A stretch of 64,000 nucleotides of DNA from Mycosarcoma maydis (Eukaryota > Basidiomycota > Ustilaginomycetes > Ustilaginales), in NCBI RefSeq assembly GCF_000328475.2, contig NC_026479.1, forward strand, positions 1,612,001 to 1,676,000, given 5' to 3'. This document shows, piece after piece, positions 31,719-43,411 of the stretch. A program made the position numbers and the translations under genes. The notes beneath the pieces are model-generated. The model was not told where the DNA came from, did no database searches, and saw only the letters and a program-made list of their open reading frames with translations. The first letter of the stretch is position 1. Each line of letters begins with the position of its first letter.

Positions 31719-33789
31719 GCAACCACAACCACAACCACAACCACAACCACAACCACAACCACAACAGCAACCCACTTCGCAAGTCATAGTTCACCCCTCG
31801 CACCAGCTTTACCAGTCAGACCACGTTCGACAGGAACCCGTCTCCACAGCTTCCAGAGCCGGGTCCTACTCTGACATTGCGTCTCCTCCGAGGTCTCCCG
31901 AGCAGCGCATTGGCGTCGATGCTCTCCAGGCTGCTTTTTCAGCAAAGTACTACGAGCTCGCTACCAAATGCAAAGGTTGGGAAGCATACGCAGCCAAGCT
32001 TAGAGCACAGATCGGTGTTCTCGAGGCGGAGCACCGGGTACTCAAAGAACACAACCTGCAGCTCGAGAGGGACAATGCCAAGCTCCACGCTTATCTCCGT
32101 CAAGAGGAGAAAACGCGCACTCAGCTTCAAGGCCGCATGAGTTCGCTTGAAGACTGCTTGTCTCAGCGTAGCGGCTCTGGTGCCAACCTCGGCGCACAGT
32201 ACCATGCCGCCGAGATGCTCGAGTTCGATCACCTCTCTCTCCCTTCAGCGCCTTCCTCGACAGAGAAGTCTAGCCAGGACGCTGCCGTCTTCGACCACAC
32301 GCCCTATTGCTCCTCCAATCTTCAGATCGAGGATCGCTCAGAACTCCGTCCGCAGCCCTTGCCCAGCCTGCCAAACGGTGTCGTTACTGTTCGCACAACC
32401 TCTCTTTCTCGCCATACAGACGTCGATCCGGCGCACAGTCAAGCCATCGCCAAACAAACCAGAGAGCTCGAGGCCTTGTACAGCAAGGACAACAGCCCGC
32501 GTCCCTTTGATGATGCAGTGCACAGCCCTGAATCCGTCCAGTATGCCGCCTACGCAGCTGTCAATGCTGAGGGTAGGAGCTCTCGTCTCGGCAATCGCCC
32601 CGACATTCCGGTAAGCCAGCTCGCACACAAAAGATCGGGTACCGTAGGCGCTATCGGAATGTTTGCGCCTAGATCTGGATCTGTCCTGGGAATCCATCGA
32701 GCTCATTTGCTCAACGCTCAGGCTCAGGGCCAGCACGAGTCCGTCGACGGCATCGTACGTCCAGCTTCGGCGCAGCGCTTCAACGGAACAAGTCTGGAGA
32801 GCAACGCAGCTAGCACCGTAGCCAGCATCGTTGCAAACACGGGCGTCACTAAAGCTGCTCTGCAAAGCAAACGTCGAAGCACCGTGTCCGGCGAACGTGG
32901 CCCCAGCCTCAGCCTTGCTCAGATCGTCAAAGGAGCCCTCACAGCCTCAGGCGTCGTAGCTGCCGGCCCTTCCCAGTCACAGAGTCGCCAAACAAGTCCC
33001 AACGATAGGGCTCTCACCAGCAGCGACTACCTGCAAGAGTGCGTCGAAAAGCGACGCGAGGCGATGCGATCGTCATTCACTGCTCAGCAGAAAGGCATGA
33101 CCCCAGCCAGCGCTCAAGCAGGCGGCGTTTCGCGACCCGTGTCTCGAGCAGCCTCACGTCTGAGCACCCAATCCGGAACTCGAAGTCGCAGCCGAGCCGG
33201 TAGTGTTCACGATGCCATCCCTGTCGCCATCGAAGACGTGTTCTGCAACTCAAAGACGATCCAGGCACATTCGAGCGAGACTTCGCCCGAGCTCATCACT
33301 CAACAACTTGCCGCCGCTGGCCTCAACTCGCACGCGGATATCACCGCTGCGTCTCAGCGACTGATGGCTGCAACCGATACCCATTCCCAATCAGTCATGC
33401 TCATGTCACGAAAAGAGCTCATCGCCACCTCGTCGAGCCCAGGCTCGTTGGCGGGCGATGCACCCGCCAAAGAACAAGAGGATCAGGATCAAATGTCTTT
33501 CGAGAGGAGGCTTTACATCCGAATTCAAGAGGAGCTTGACGTCGAGGATTTTGCCAAGTTTGAACGTTACATCCAACGCTACGACTTTCTCGACATTCCA
33601 CTCGAAGGAAGTAAGGGCCTGATCACCCGCGTCAAGCGACTTTTGCTCGTTTCCGATCCTGAACTCCGCACCAAGCCCGACAAGCTTCGGGTGCGACAGA
33701 GTCTGGCTCGCGACTTTGAAAAAATGGCTCTGAATTTTAGTCAGGCCAAAAGCAGTCAGCCTTCGTCTGCGTCGCGAGAGTTTCAGTAA
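31189..33789 (+). CDS. Polyglutamine and coiled-coil protein, unrecognised
   Basis: The ATG at 31189 (MNRKALVPAP) gives 866 residues; the frame continues upstream without ATG into a pyrimidine-rich leader. Residues 1-160 are Ser-rich and disordered. At about 167-194 a Gln run passes into alternating Pro-Gln. Residues about 240-330 form a coiled coil (LRAQIGVLEAEHRVLKEHNLQLERDNAKL read as two parts: ends at LHAYLRQEEK). The central part is disordered. The last 100 residues hold the only globular-looking segment (RLYIRIQEELDVEDFAKFER, YDFLDIPLEG, GLITRVKRLLLVSD). The mix suggests a scaffold or regulatory protein, but no family is assigned. It is convergent with RPA43 across 624 bp. Confidence 0.8.
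31687..31770 (+). repeat. CAG/CAA and CCACAA coding repeat
   Basis: Interrupted CAG/CAA triplets encode about twelve Gln and then CCACAA hexamers encode about seven Pro-Gln units, within the 31189 gene. The tract is likely length-variable between strains. Confidence 0.9.
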
Positions 33790-34413
33790 CGACACAATGG
33801 CATACTGATCTCCACGCTCTCACTGAACGACACCGAAAGGCGGCTCTGGCTCGTAGTGATACTCATGCTTCGCGATGTCCAGACTGCTGTACCTTGACGA
33901 CTAGTTATGCATCCCTGGGCCCACGTTGAGCTGCGAACGTCCAGCCTGCGTTCGGCGCCCATGCTTGCGTCTGCCCAAAAATACACGTGATTGTAACGTT
34001 AATCATCTATCCAAGCAGCGTCCAGCCTTAGCGACCTTGCACGTATACGCTTTCTTAATCAACTGTCGTTTTTGTCTTTACTGGCGCCAATCACGAACGA
34101 CGCGCGCTATGCAAGCTATAATCACGCTTCTTTACCTCGATTGCTCGATCGCTAGTGTTGACTCTGATGGACGTGTTCGTGTTTCTCAAGCGATTTTGCT
34201 GGCTCGATGGGCTGTAGAAGTGAGATGCAGGTCTCGAGAGACAGTCAGGGATCTGGGCTCGCGAAGCATTGATGGCGAAGAGAATCAAACATGGTGTGCT
34301 GATGTCGTTGTACATGCACAAGAAAAAGGGAAACTAGTGTGGGAGGATGAGATTCGTGATTCGTGATTCGTGATTGATGCAAGCCGATTTGAAACGAACA
34401 AAGACGGTCGAGT
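33790..34413. other. Convergent 3' spacer with heptamers
   Basis: 624 bases between two convergent stop codons. Three perfect GATTCGT tandem units lie at 34350-34376, close to the RPA43 stop. No gene was found. Confidence 0.6.
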
Positions 34414-35508
34414 TTAGGCTTGCTTTCGGCGCTTTTTGTCGCGCTTTGGTGGAGAAGTGGATGATGGTTCGTCTTGTTGTGCATGTGTGACGGCCGAGGT
34501 GGATTTGCGTTTAGTTCCGCAAGACTTGGGTGATTTGGCTTGGACGATGGAAGGAGGCGTGTCGAATTTGGACAAGTCATCGCTCTCGACGGCGGAAGTA
34601 TCGTCTTCGTCCTGCCAACGAACTCTTCTTGGAGGCGGCGTTGGCGTAGCTGGCTGTGCTGTTGCGTCAGTTGCGGAACGTGTACGGCCCAAACCAAGTG
34701 CTTGCCAAGGTAGCAGGCTTTTCTTGAGGTAGGATCGGTCGAGTGTAGGAGGTGGACCTTTGAACGGTTCATCGAGCAACGACCCGTGCAGAGAGAGCAT
34801 GTGATTCGCCACGGTCAAACTGATCACTGTAAAGCTCAGCTTTCCGTCACTTGCACCCAACTTGCTTCCATCCACCTTGCTCCTCCAATAACCCATCCCG
34901 TGATCGGTCGCTTCAGCGTCGTTGAGAACGAATTCGAACTCCTCCGGTAGGTGAGAAGCAGGAATGGACGCATTGAACAGTCCATACAACAGCAAGCTCA
35001 CGTGCGAAGGGCTTGATAGACAGATGTTACCCTCCAGCATCTGACCGATCCGAGGCGTCCATACGACGCATTCGAATCCAACCGAAGCAGTAGCGAACGC
35101 CGAATCAGCCGAAAACACCGCCGTATCCTGCAAGAAGCGCGTCGGAGAATGCGTGATCAGCACACCCGAAAGCTGCGGTACGTAGCGCATGACGAGCGTG
35201 TCCATGAGATCCGAGAATGCAGAGTAGGGATCGGAAGACCATACAGGCGCAATGGGCAGATTAAGGATCGGATACAGCGTACAAAATGCCGAGGTTACGG
35301 TACGTGACGAGACCGCCTCACCAACGGTACCTGAACCAGCATCGCTGTCGGGTACTCTGATGGCAACGTCTGAGACAGAGGCAGTGTTGGAGAAGGAGGA
35401 CGAGGATGAGGACGAAGACGCGGATTTGCGACGCTTTGTCGACTCGGAAGAGGCGGACTTGGACTCTGCTCGTTTCGACTTGTCTTTGCTCTTGGAGCCT
35501 TTCGACAT
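34414..35508 (-). CDS. RPA43: RNA polymerase I subunit RPA43
   Basis: With Rpa14, RPA43 forms the Pol I stalk and is the docking site for RRN3 in rDNA transcription in the nucleolus. The ATG at 35508 (MSKGSKSKDKSK) gives 364 residues. Residues 1-45 are Lys/Ser-rich. The SHS2/N-terminal stalk domain covers about 70-150 (LYPILNLPIAPVWSSDPYSA, LMDTLVMRYVPQLSGVLI). The OB-fold domain follows (VVWTPRIGQMLEGNICLSSPSHVSLLLYGLFNASIP in two adjoining strands, and GMGYWRS). The C-terminal 110 residues are charged and end in a KRDKKRRK nuclear signal. It is the same length class as yeast Rpa43 (326). It fits functionally with the RRN3 gene some 18 kb away. Confidence 0.88.
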   Translation of the reverse strand: MSKGSKSKDKSKRAESKSASSESTKRRKSASSSSSSSSFSNTASVSDVAIRVPDSDAGSGTVGEAVSSRTVTSAFCTLYPILNLPIAPVWSSDPYSAFSDLMDTLVMRYVPQLSGVLITHSPTRFLQDTAVFSADSAFATASVGFECVVWTPRIGQMLEGNICLSSPSHVSLLLYGLFNASIPASHLPEEFEFVLNDAEATDHGMGYWRSKVDGSKLGASDGKLSFTVISLTVANHMLSLHGSLLDEPFKGPPPTLDRSYLKKSLLPWQALGLGRTRSATDATAQPATPTPPPRRVRWQDEDDTSAVESDDLSKFDTPPSIVQAKSPKSCGTKRKSTSAVTHAQQDEPSSTSPPKRDKKRRKQA

Positions 35509-36598
35509 GATGGCGGTGCTTGAAGTCGCTCACAGGGTGCGGAAGCGAGGCTGATAAATGTAACAGACCAGTGTCGCAAGCGCGCACTGCTGACAAAATG
35601 TGCAATGATCGCGACCGAGCCAATGAAACTTCAGGTGTGAGTCGCGGTAGATCCGAGCGATTGCAAGGCGGTCCAACTGGAAAGGGGCCAAAGTCTGTAT
35701 GTGATGCCGTTCCGTAGTCAACTGAACAGATGGCAGCTCCTGATCTAGTCGTTGTGCGCACGCGAAAGATGCGTGATGGCTCGACGTCGTCCGTTCCTTG
35801 AATGCCGAATACCTTGTTGTCAGCTGGGCTGTTGGTGGTGAGCTCAATTGCTTGGTCCTGCTGCACCCTGACTTGGCTTCTCCAGGAATTTTTTTCTTCT
35901 CAGACCTCAAACCGAGAAAGCCTTTTTCCTCAACCGCCTCCACAGTCCTCGGGATACGGATCCCGATCGAAATCTTGCTTGTCTTATTGATATCATCTCA
36001 GATCGGGCCGATTCGGGATTGTTAGCCAAGTCACGAGAGTGTGGAGAATCATTCAAATCGGTCGAAGGCGTGGATGTGCAAAATTGGCTGTTGCGCAAAA
36101 TTCTTCGCGTCTGATCAAACGCTGAATCATGGCCAAAGCGAATGTCTTTCAATTCCTTCGATCACCGCGATTTCGTCACGCTCCTTGAATTGTGATTTGA
36201 GGCTGAGTAAAAAATTTGAATGCACTGCGTCTGAACTCTGACTGCAGCCACTTGGCCAGTTGTTAGTGATTTGTCTTTGTTTTCGAGATTCACGATTTGG
36301 TTCACTGGTGTTGGAGTTGCTCTCGCGATGCACGTCATGATGGAGAAAAGAAGGAAACCAGAGGCACACATATCGAACTCCATCGTGCTGCTGTTGAAGT
36401 TTTTGGTCGGTTTCTCGAAAATCGATGCACTGCTCTGCTGTTGGACTTTTTTTGAATTCCTCGTTCTGCCTATCAGCCAGAAAGGTGTCCAAGAGCAGCT
36501 GTCAGCGTTGCTCTGGCTGTGTACCTTTCTTCGACTTGCATCTATCGTCTCTTTCCTTTCTTTCACCTCACACTCATTCGCGCACATACCCTTCCAAG
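35509..36598. promoter_or_regulatory. Divergent promoter, RPA43 / GSP1
   Basis: 1.09 kb. The last 100 bases before the GSP1 ATG are a CT-rich leader typical of highly expressed fungal genes. No gene was found inside; small frames lack recognisable content. Confidence 0.55.
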
Positions 36599-37252
36599 AT
36601 GTCTGCCGCGAACCTGGAAGTTTCCCAGTTCAAGCTCGTCCTCGTCGGTGACGGTGGTACCGGCAAGACCACCTTCGTCAAGCGTCACTTGACCGGAGAG
36701 TTCGAGAAGAAGTACATTGCCACACTCGGTGTTGAGGTACACCCGCTTCAGTTCCACACCAACCTCGGTCCCATCTGCTTCAACGTCTGGGACACTGCGG
36801 GACAGGAGAAGTTTGGTGGTCTGCGTGATGGATACTACATCCAGGGTCAATGCGGTATCATCATGTTCGACGTGACTTCGCGTATTACCTACAAGAACGT
36901 GCCCAACTGGCACCGTGATTTGGAGCGCGTCTGCGAGAACATCCCCATTGTTCTTTGCGGTAACAAGGTTGATGTCAAGGAGCGCAAGGTCAAGACCGGT
37001 GCGGTTACCTTCCACCGCAAGAAGAACTTGCAGTACTTTGAAATCTCGGCCAAGTCCAACTACAACTTCGAAAAGCCTTTCCTCTGGTTGGCGCGAAAGC
37101 TCGTCGGCAACCACGCTCTCGAGTTCGCTGCTGCTCCCGCTCTTGCTCCCCCCGAGGTCCAGGTCGACCAGGCCCTCATGGCTCAATACGACGCCGAACT
37201 CCAGCGCGCTGCTGCTGCTCCTCTGCCCGATGAGGACGACGGTGATCTCTAA
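36599..37252 (+). CDS. GSP1: Ran GTPase (GSP1)
   Basis: This small GTPase drives nucleocytoplasmic transport and spindle functions. The ATG at 36599 gives 217 residues, as expected for Ran. G1 is GDGGTGKT (17-24), the effector region has [17 protein letters not shown]3 is [12 protein letters not shown]4 is NKVD and G5 is SAK. The C-terminus carries the acidic DEDDGDL tail that distinguishes Ran from Rab proteins; there is no prenylation motif. Codon choice is strongly biased (GTC, CTC, AAG, TCC), indicating high expression. It is intronless. Confidence 0.98.
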   Translation: MSAANLEVSQFKLVLVGDGGTGKTTFVKRHLTGEFEKKYIATLGVEVHPLQFHTNLGPICFNVWDTAGQEKFGGLRDGYYIQGQCGIIMFDVTSRITYKNVPNWHRDLERVCENIPIVLCGNKVDVKERKVKTGAVTFHRKKNLQYFEISAKSNYNFEKPFLWLARKLVGNHALEFAAAPALAPPEVQVDQALMAQYDAELQRAAAAPLPDEDDGDL

Positions 37253-40200
37253 GCGTCTACTCCATGTGCAGTACACTGACGCCTTCGAAACACATATGAC
37301 GGTAATACATGTCGGCTTTCGAAACGCTCTTTCTCTGACGTGTGCGCACATACCTATATCATCCTCTTTAGCATCGCATCTCCCCCCTTTTTTTTGGTTT
37401 GGCTGCTTTCCCGCCATAATACCTGCATTCGGTTCTGCACAACCGTACAAAATGCCAAACCCTGTCTTCTTTCTTTGCCAACTCCTTACTCGCTCGTGTG
37501 TGAATTTTTTGGTCTGCGGATGCACTTGACCAACAACAGGTTGTGGGGCATGTATTTCTGACATGAAGCTCCTTAAGAGGTGCAGACTATTACAGTCACG
37601 GGCTTGTACAGAAGCAATCTCGTCGCCCGTGTCATGACGACGCCCGGCTTGACTTTCCGGGTCATCGAGAGGGCAAGATTGCAGAAGACGATTCGTTCTA
37701 CCTCGTTCTGCCGGTGTCAGAGCTGATGCGCTTGAGCTCCGCGGCTGAAGGATCGCGAAGCGTGAACAGTGAAGATGTGAGATCGTCTAAGCACGATGCT
37801 CGCCAAAACCAATCACGAATCGTGAATAGTCACGAGTGTCGCACGAGAATTAGTGCTACCGCGACTATATGGCCAACTAAGTTGGAACAACCAAATCGCA
37901 TGGATCAACAACGTATTCTTTTTTGTCCGTCCGATGCCTTGAACAGCGGCCTTTGCAGACCCCCGTCAAGTAGCGGTTCAGAAGACTAGGTAAAGCACTC
38001 AGTTGTGATGCGTGAACCTAACGCAAGAGCTTTTAGCCCGCATGCCCAAGTGAAAAAAAGTCGCTGTAGGCTAAGCCTTGGCTTTGGCTGCCGGGACGTC
38101 ACATGAGGAAAATCCTGCAAAACTTCAAGGACGGAAATCGAGCCCCGACCTCAGCAGGATAGAGCAAATTGTTTCCTCCCTCCGGATGTGTTGAACAAAC
38201 GGTTTAATGGCTAGTAGTATAACGACCGAGCTACGGGGCCTTCTCCAATATCGTGAATTGTGAATTGTGAATCGTGGATCGTGATTCGATCGAAACTCAC
38301 AAAGGCGCGTCGGAAGCAAGGTGTGCGCACAGGTCAAGACTTTTTTTGGTTTTTCTCTGCAATCAAACCTCACGCAAACCTTACGGAGAAAGTCAAGTGC
38401 TGCACAGCCTTGCGAAGCGGTTCTGGCACGCGACACGCAACCGGAAGCACGATTTTCTGAGCTCAGCGGGAGAGCCGTATTTGAGGGATCTGCTGTGCTG
38501 CTACACCAGACAGGAGGAGGAATAGACATGGTTTCCAACGTTGGCTTTTGCCATCATGAATCGTGAATTGTGAATCTGCTTGGCCAATTGTGAAGGCACC
38601 GAGGTGAATTCACGATCGTCGAAACTGGAAGATCCACACGCAAAACATAGACACGGCACGCGACTTCTTGAATCACGATTGTCTACGATGCCTGCTGAGC
38701 AAGATCAGCCGCTTTCAGCAGCCACACGCACCGCTCGAGCCTGACAGGAAGGGGTGGAAATGCAACGTGGCGGATGGACAGGCAAGCAGCCAGGCAGGCA
38801 GGCAGGCAATCACGATTGTTTTCGCACAGGCACAGCATTTCATCTCAGCTCACTCGTAACTGTGCTCTCACAAACGAGGGGAAGAAGAAAAAAGAGCGGA
38901 CGCGTGTGCGCATCTGAAGCTGTTTCGCCTCGGCATATGCTTGCGTGCCTTTTGCTTGTGCTTGTCTGTTTTGCCGCCGAAAGCCTTGTCCATTCATGAC
39001 TTGGTTGCAGGGCTCCCTGCCGATCTGAATCGCTCTTGCCTGTCGATAGATGCAGTGTTGCTTCAAGCGATAGGCTGCTCTCACCTCTTCTGGCGCGTGG
39101 GTGAGACGAATCGTGAATGCTAACTAAGTTAGCTAACTGAGCTGACCGTGAAATTGAGTTTTGACCTGATTTCAATCTGTGAATCACGAATCGTGAATCA
39201 CAGTGATCCACTCACGACTCACCAAACATGAAAGTTCCACGACATTCAGACTCGCGAAATCACTCAATCACGAATCGTGAATCGGTGCAGCTGAAGAGCG
39301 CTGAGCCTGCTTCTAATCGTTGCACCTCAACCTGACGCTGCGTTCTCTGTGCTTCCACCGCCGTTCTGCCTGCGCCGAGGCCAAATCGCGCGTTGTGGCC
39401 AACGCGAGAACACACGAATTTCTCATGCGGACATTTGAAATTTGTATACGAGCTAGTCGCGAAATTTGTAATTGGACGTTTTGTTGTCGTCGCGCTTTGC
39501 TTGCCAATCTTGAATGCGAAAATGCGTGCGCAAGCGGTTAATGTGCTGTGCTGTTCCTTGCTGCGTAGTGTGTGCCTTGCAAGCCGAGTGTGGTCTGTCA
39601 GTATGAGATTAGGTGTGCTGTGTTGAATTGAATCGTGCTTTTTTGGGCTTGAGCTTGCCTTTACGTTTTGAAATCCGCATCCAGCATCTCGCGCGTTCGA
39701 TCAACTCACTAATCCTCAATGACTGGCTGGCTGCTAGCTGCTGGCTGCTGGCTGCTGGCTCGCTCGCTGCTGGCTTTGGCCGACCTGAGTGGCTTACTGA
39801 CAGATTGTCTGCCTGTTTGTTGGCTGAGTGTCGGTGTGTGTGTGTGTGTGCGTGTCGGTGTAGCCGCGCGATCGTGTTTGGCGCCCGCTCGCCGCCCCTT
39901 TCTGACAGTGCTTTGTAGCTACCTATTCTCGCCCTTTCTTGGCCGCTCGTGAGCGTTGCCCAAATCCAAATCGCGGGCGAGCCAGCCAAGCAAAGCAAAG
40001 CAAAGCAAAGCGTCGTTCGCACACTCATTGTTATCGCTTCACTCTCCCCTCTCTCTCTTTCTCGCGCATTCTCTCAGCTCCACGCCCACTCACTACCATC
40101 ACCACTCGTGTCACTTTGACCATCACCATCATTATCGTCTACCGTATCCACCAGTCCTGCCCAGGGTGAGTAGTCTCTCTCGTTTTCTCCTTTTGCGCAG

Positions 40201-40946
40201 TGCACCTTCCGCACTTGCCTCGCAGTCGACATCCAGACCACAACCACATGCTCGTCTGCCCCGTCCTCGCCCGACACCATCCGACTTGGCCCATCATTCG
40301 GCATGCGCCGCGCTACCCGCCATCATCATATCTTCGCGTCCAGTCTTTGGAAAGTCGCAATTACATCTTGACACAAACATCTCACTACAAACACAAATAA
40401 CGACTGCAACGTCGTCGCTCATCAACGCCATGCGTGTCGATACTGGATCTTCCCGCCACTGCCGTCATTGTTGCATCCCCCCAGAGACGTGGTCAACACT
40501 ATGTTTTTTCATGTTTCGCCGTCCTGTTCCACATCAGCCGGACGCAGCACAGCCATATCGCTTCCAAATGCCAGCATCATCGCCATCGTTCATCCATTTG
40601 GGCGCTGTTGTCATCATCATCCCGACGTCTATGCTATGATAAGTCATTACGCTCGGCGCTGCGCAAATCGCTTCTTCAAGCCAGTTGACACAAGACATGC
40701 TCGTGCCAGCTTGGGCTGCTTTGTCGCAGATCCAGTAGCAACCGTTTCGCACATTTCTCACCCACGTCCTCTGGCTTCCCGGTTCTGGATGTCGACTCGC
40801 AACTTTCACAAATAGATGCTGAGCAGTGACTAACCTCGACTTTCTTTTTGAAAAATGATCTTTTCTTCTTCCAACGATGTTCTTCGTATTACACCAGTCT
40901 CAGTTCTTTTCGTCTCTAGACCTTTTTTCACAAACAACTTTTCAAG
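37253..40946. other. 3.7-kb spacer and long leader upstream of the 14-3-3 gene
   Basis: No gene was found. Heptamer clusters lie at 37815-37835, 38250-38290, 38555-38575, 39178-39200 and 39258-39283. Simple repeats include a CTGGCTG-rich stretch (39721-39775), a GT run (39834-39862) and GCAAA units (39985-40011). From about 39950 the plus strand is C/T-rich, as in leaders of strongly expressed genes. A GTGAGT at 40166 could be the donor of a leader intron, but no acceptor can be fixed. Confidence 0.5.
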
Positions 40947-41960
40947 ATGCCCGAATCGCGTGAAGACTCTGTCTACCTTGCCAAGCTCGCCGAGCAGGCG
41001 GAGCGCTACGAGGGTAAGTAGCAGCGACAAAAACCTGACCCCGGGGGAATTTTTTGGGATGTCTAATCGAATGATGGTCGCATTCGTGCACAGATGTTCA
41101 AGAGGACAACTGGAAGCGTTCCTGATCGGCGCAACAAAAAATCGAGCTCAGTCTCAAACATGTAACTGCTGGGATTGGCGACCGAGACTGACATTGCTTT
41201 TCCTCCTCTTATCTGCTTTGCGATGGCGACTCATATTACAGAGATGGTCGAGAACATGAAGCGCGTTGCTTCGTCTGACCAGGAGCTTACTGTCGAGGAG
41301 CGCAACCTTCTCTCGGTCGCCTACAAGAACGTCATTGGTGCTCGTCGTGCCTCGTGGCGCATCGTCTCCTCCATCGAGCAGAAGGAGGAGTCCAAGGGTA
41401 ACGAGACCCAAGTTTCCATGATCAAGACCTACCGTGAGAAGATCGAGGCCGAGCTCGCCCAGATCTGCGAGGACATCCTCGACGTTTTGGACAAGCACCT
41501 CATTCCCTCGGCCGCCTCGGGTGAGAGCAAGGTCTTCTACCACAAGATGAAGGGTGACTACCACCGATACCTCGCCGAGTTCGCCACCGGTGACAAGCGT
41601 AAGGACTCTGCCGACAAGTCGCTCGAGGCCTACAAGGCTGCTTCGGACGTCGCTGTCACCGAGCTGCCCCCTACCCACCCCATCCGCCTGGGTCTTGCCC
41701 TCAACTTCTCGGTCTTCTACTACGAGATCTTGAACAGCCCCGACCGCGCTTGCCACCTCGCCAAGCAGGCTTTCGACGACGCTATCGCCGAGCTCGACAC
41801 CCTCTCGGAGGAGAGCTACAAGGACTCAACCCTCATCATGCAGTTGCTCCGTGACAACCTTACCCTCTGGACTTCGGACATGCAAGATTCCGAGAAGCCC
41901 ACCGAAGCCGCCGCTGCCGACGCTCCGGCTGCCGAGGCCAAGGGTGAGGAGGCCGCCTAA
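40947..41960 (+). CDS. BMH1: 14-3-3 protein (one intron)
   Basis: This phosphoserine/threonine-binding dimeric adaptor acts in signalling and the cell cycle. Exon 1 is 40947-41013 ([22 protein letters not shown]) and exon 2 is 41242-41960; together they encode 261 residues. The 228-nt intron 41014-41241 has a GTAAGT donor and a TTACAG acceptor, with a branch-like CTGAC inside. Splicing completes the invariant AERYEEMVENMK. Signatures include [20 protein letters not shown] and [20 protein letters not shown], with the phosphate-binding Lys/Arg/Arg/Tyr set present in these helices. The tail is Ala/Glu-rich. Codon use is strongly biased, so expression is probably high. The symbol follows yeast usage; the fungus may carry a different local name. 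Confidence 0.96.
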
Positions 41961-43411
41961 ACGCGAGTACAGATCGAAAGAAAAAGCTGGCCGACCTCTC
42001 CTTCTTGCTCCCCTCCCCCCTCGCTCCCCTGTCCTTTTTTTCGTTTCCCAGCGTCCCCACGTCATCTGGAGGCCGTCGCTTTCATCTCTTATGATCCCCC
42101 GCCATTTTGTCACGCTCGACTGATGTGCATGTTGCCAAGGGGCTGTGGGGAAATTCACCACGACGCATGCGTTGTGGCGTTGTTTCTCTTCTCTTCTGTC
42201 TATCGACAACAAGTCACATTGGGCTGGTTTCGATGGGACGGTTCGGGGACCGAGAGATTGTGCAGTACCTGTACACAGGTCATGTTACCGAATATCTTCC
42301 ATTCGACGTCGTGCTATATCCAGAACAACATTTCAAAGCTTCAATCGTGGACTGTGTTTCGTGCGCAAACCATGTGTCTCGGTATCTCAACGAGGTCAGG
42401 AGAAGCATTGTGAGAGCTGGTTGGCCCGGTCAGGTGCCCACATTGCAGACCTGCAGAGCAGCGTCTGTGCGATTCGAGACTTTACATGAGCTTATGGTCA
42501 GTCCGAGGCCGAACATGCCTTCGAGCTTGGCGAAGCGTGTAGCCCGATTGAGAGGCACACCAAGACAACCGTGCGGGGGACGATTTTGTAAGCGGAGCCA
42601 CACGCCACTTGGATGTCGCAGCCGGAATGTTTCGATTGCTACACGACTGCGCTGACTAGAAGGCTTTCGACAAGTACACTGGTTGGGATTGGTCACAGCA
42701 TGTAAGAGGCCGTTGGCCTCCACGCAAGAAGATGCCATGACATTCGCGATTGCCTCTATGGCGTTGGGAGTTGTGTTTGCTGTCCAACAGAAATCGTGAA
42801 TCACGAATGGAAGAAAGTCACGAGTGGATCATGCAGCAAAACCCGTCACAAGACATAAGCACGGGCCGCGTTGGCTGATCCGAATTTTCATGTTCGGATG
42901 AGCCCTTTGTGCTGTTCGTTTGACGCTAGTCGCTCTTGAGTCTGTGGTCCACGGTCCGAAGTCGTGAGTCCAGTCGTGAGTCGTGAGTGTTGCGCCGCTC
43001 CACCCAACTCACAACAAAATCTCGAATGCGGGGCTGCACAGCACAGTCCGCGCAGCACTCTGTGACTGTCAAACAGCAAACAAAACATACTCGTCACACG
43101 TCTCCCACCACACACATCACATCACAGTCACAGTCACCACTACAGTCACAGCTACAGTCACAAGTCCCTTTGTTGCCTGTCGAGTGGGCACTGTTGGCCT
43201 TGCAGTCGGCCGCTATCGCGTACTCGAACTGTGCCTCTGCGCTACAGCGTCTACCTGCCAACAACACAACAAGAAGCGGCGCAAGCCTGGACATTCCCTT
43301 TAGTATCATATTCGTGCCCCCGTCTATCTCTCTTGTGCAACTCTCACCAACCCCAAACCCCCCCTCCCCGGACAGCTTTAGGACGACAGCGCGCTCGAAT
43401 CGAACACAATT
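41961..43411. other. Spacer between 14-3-3 and AP-2 alpha
   Basis: 1.45 kb. It includes a possible small secreted orphan (42167-42655), heptamers near 42798 (CACGAAT) and 42962-42990 (GAGTCGTGAGT units), and a CACA/CAGTCA-rich leader just upstream of AP-2 alpha (43090-43165). Confidence 0.5.
42167..42655 (+). CDS. Possible small secreted orphan protein
   Basis: The ATG at 42167 starts a 162-residue frame. Its first 20 residues (MRCGVVSLLFCLSTTSHIG) look like a signal peptide: short basic start, hydrophobic core, small residues near the end. The rest is Cys-containing (VDCVSCANHVSRYL; CGGRFCKR) and basic toward the C-terminus. A shorter start at 42233 would lose the signal. It begins only about 200 bp after the 14-3-3 stop, so it may overlap that gene's 3' UTR. 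No homologue is recognised. Smut fungi encode many lineage-specific secreted proteins of this size, which is why it is listed. A chance frame remains a serious alternative. Confidence 0.35.
   Translation: MRCGVVSLLFCLSTTSHIGLVSMGRFGDREIVQYLYTGHVTEYLPFDVVLYPEQHFKASIVDCVSCANHVSRYLNEVRRSIVRAGWPGQVPTLQTCRAASVRFETLHELMVSPRPNMPSSLAKRVARLRGTPRQPCGGRFCKRSHTPLGCRSRNVSIATRLR

Noticed and set aside
34245..34772. 175-codon minus-strand frame at the RPA43 end
   Set aside because: It overlaps RPA43 in another phase and reads through a heptamer cluster.
36563..37564. 333-codon minus-strand frame
   Set aside because: It is the antisense shadow of the Ran gene.
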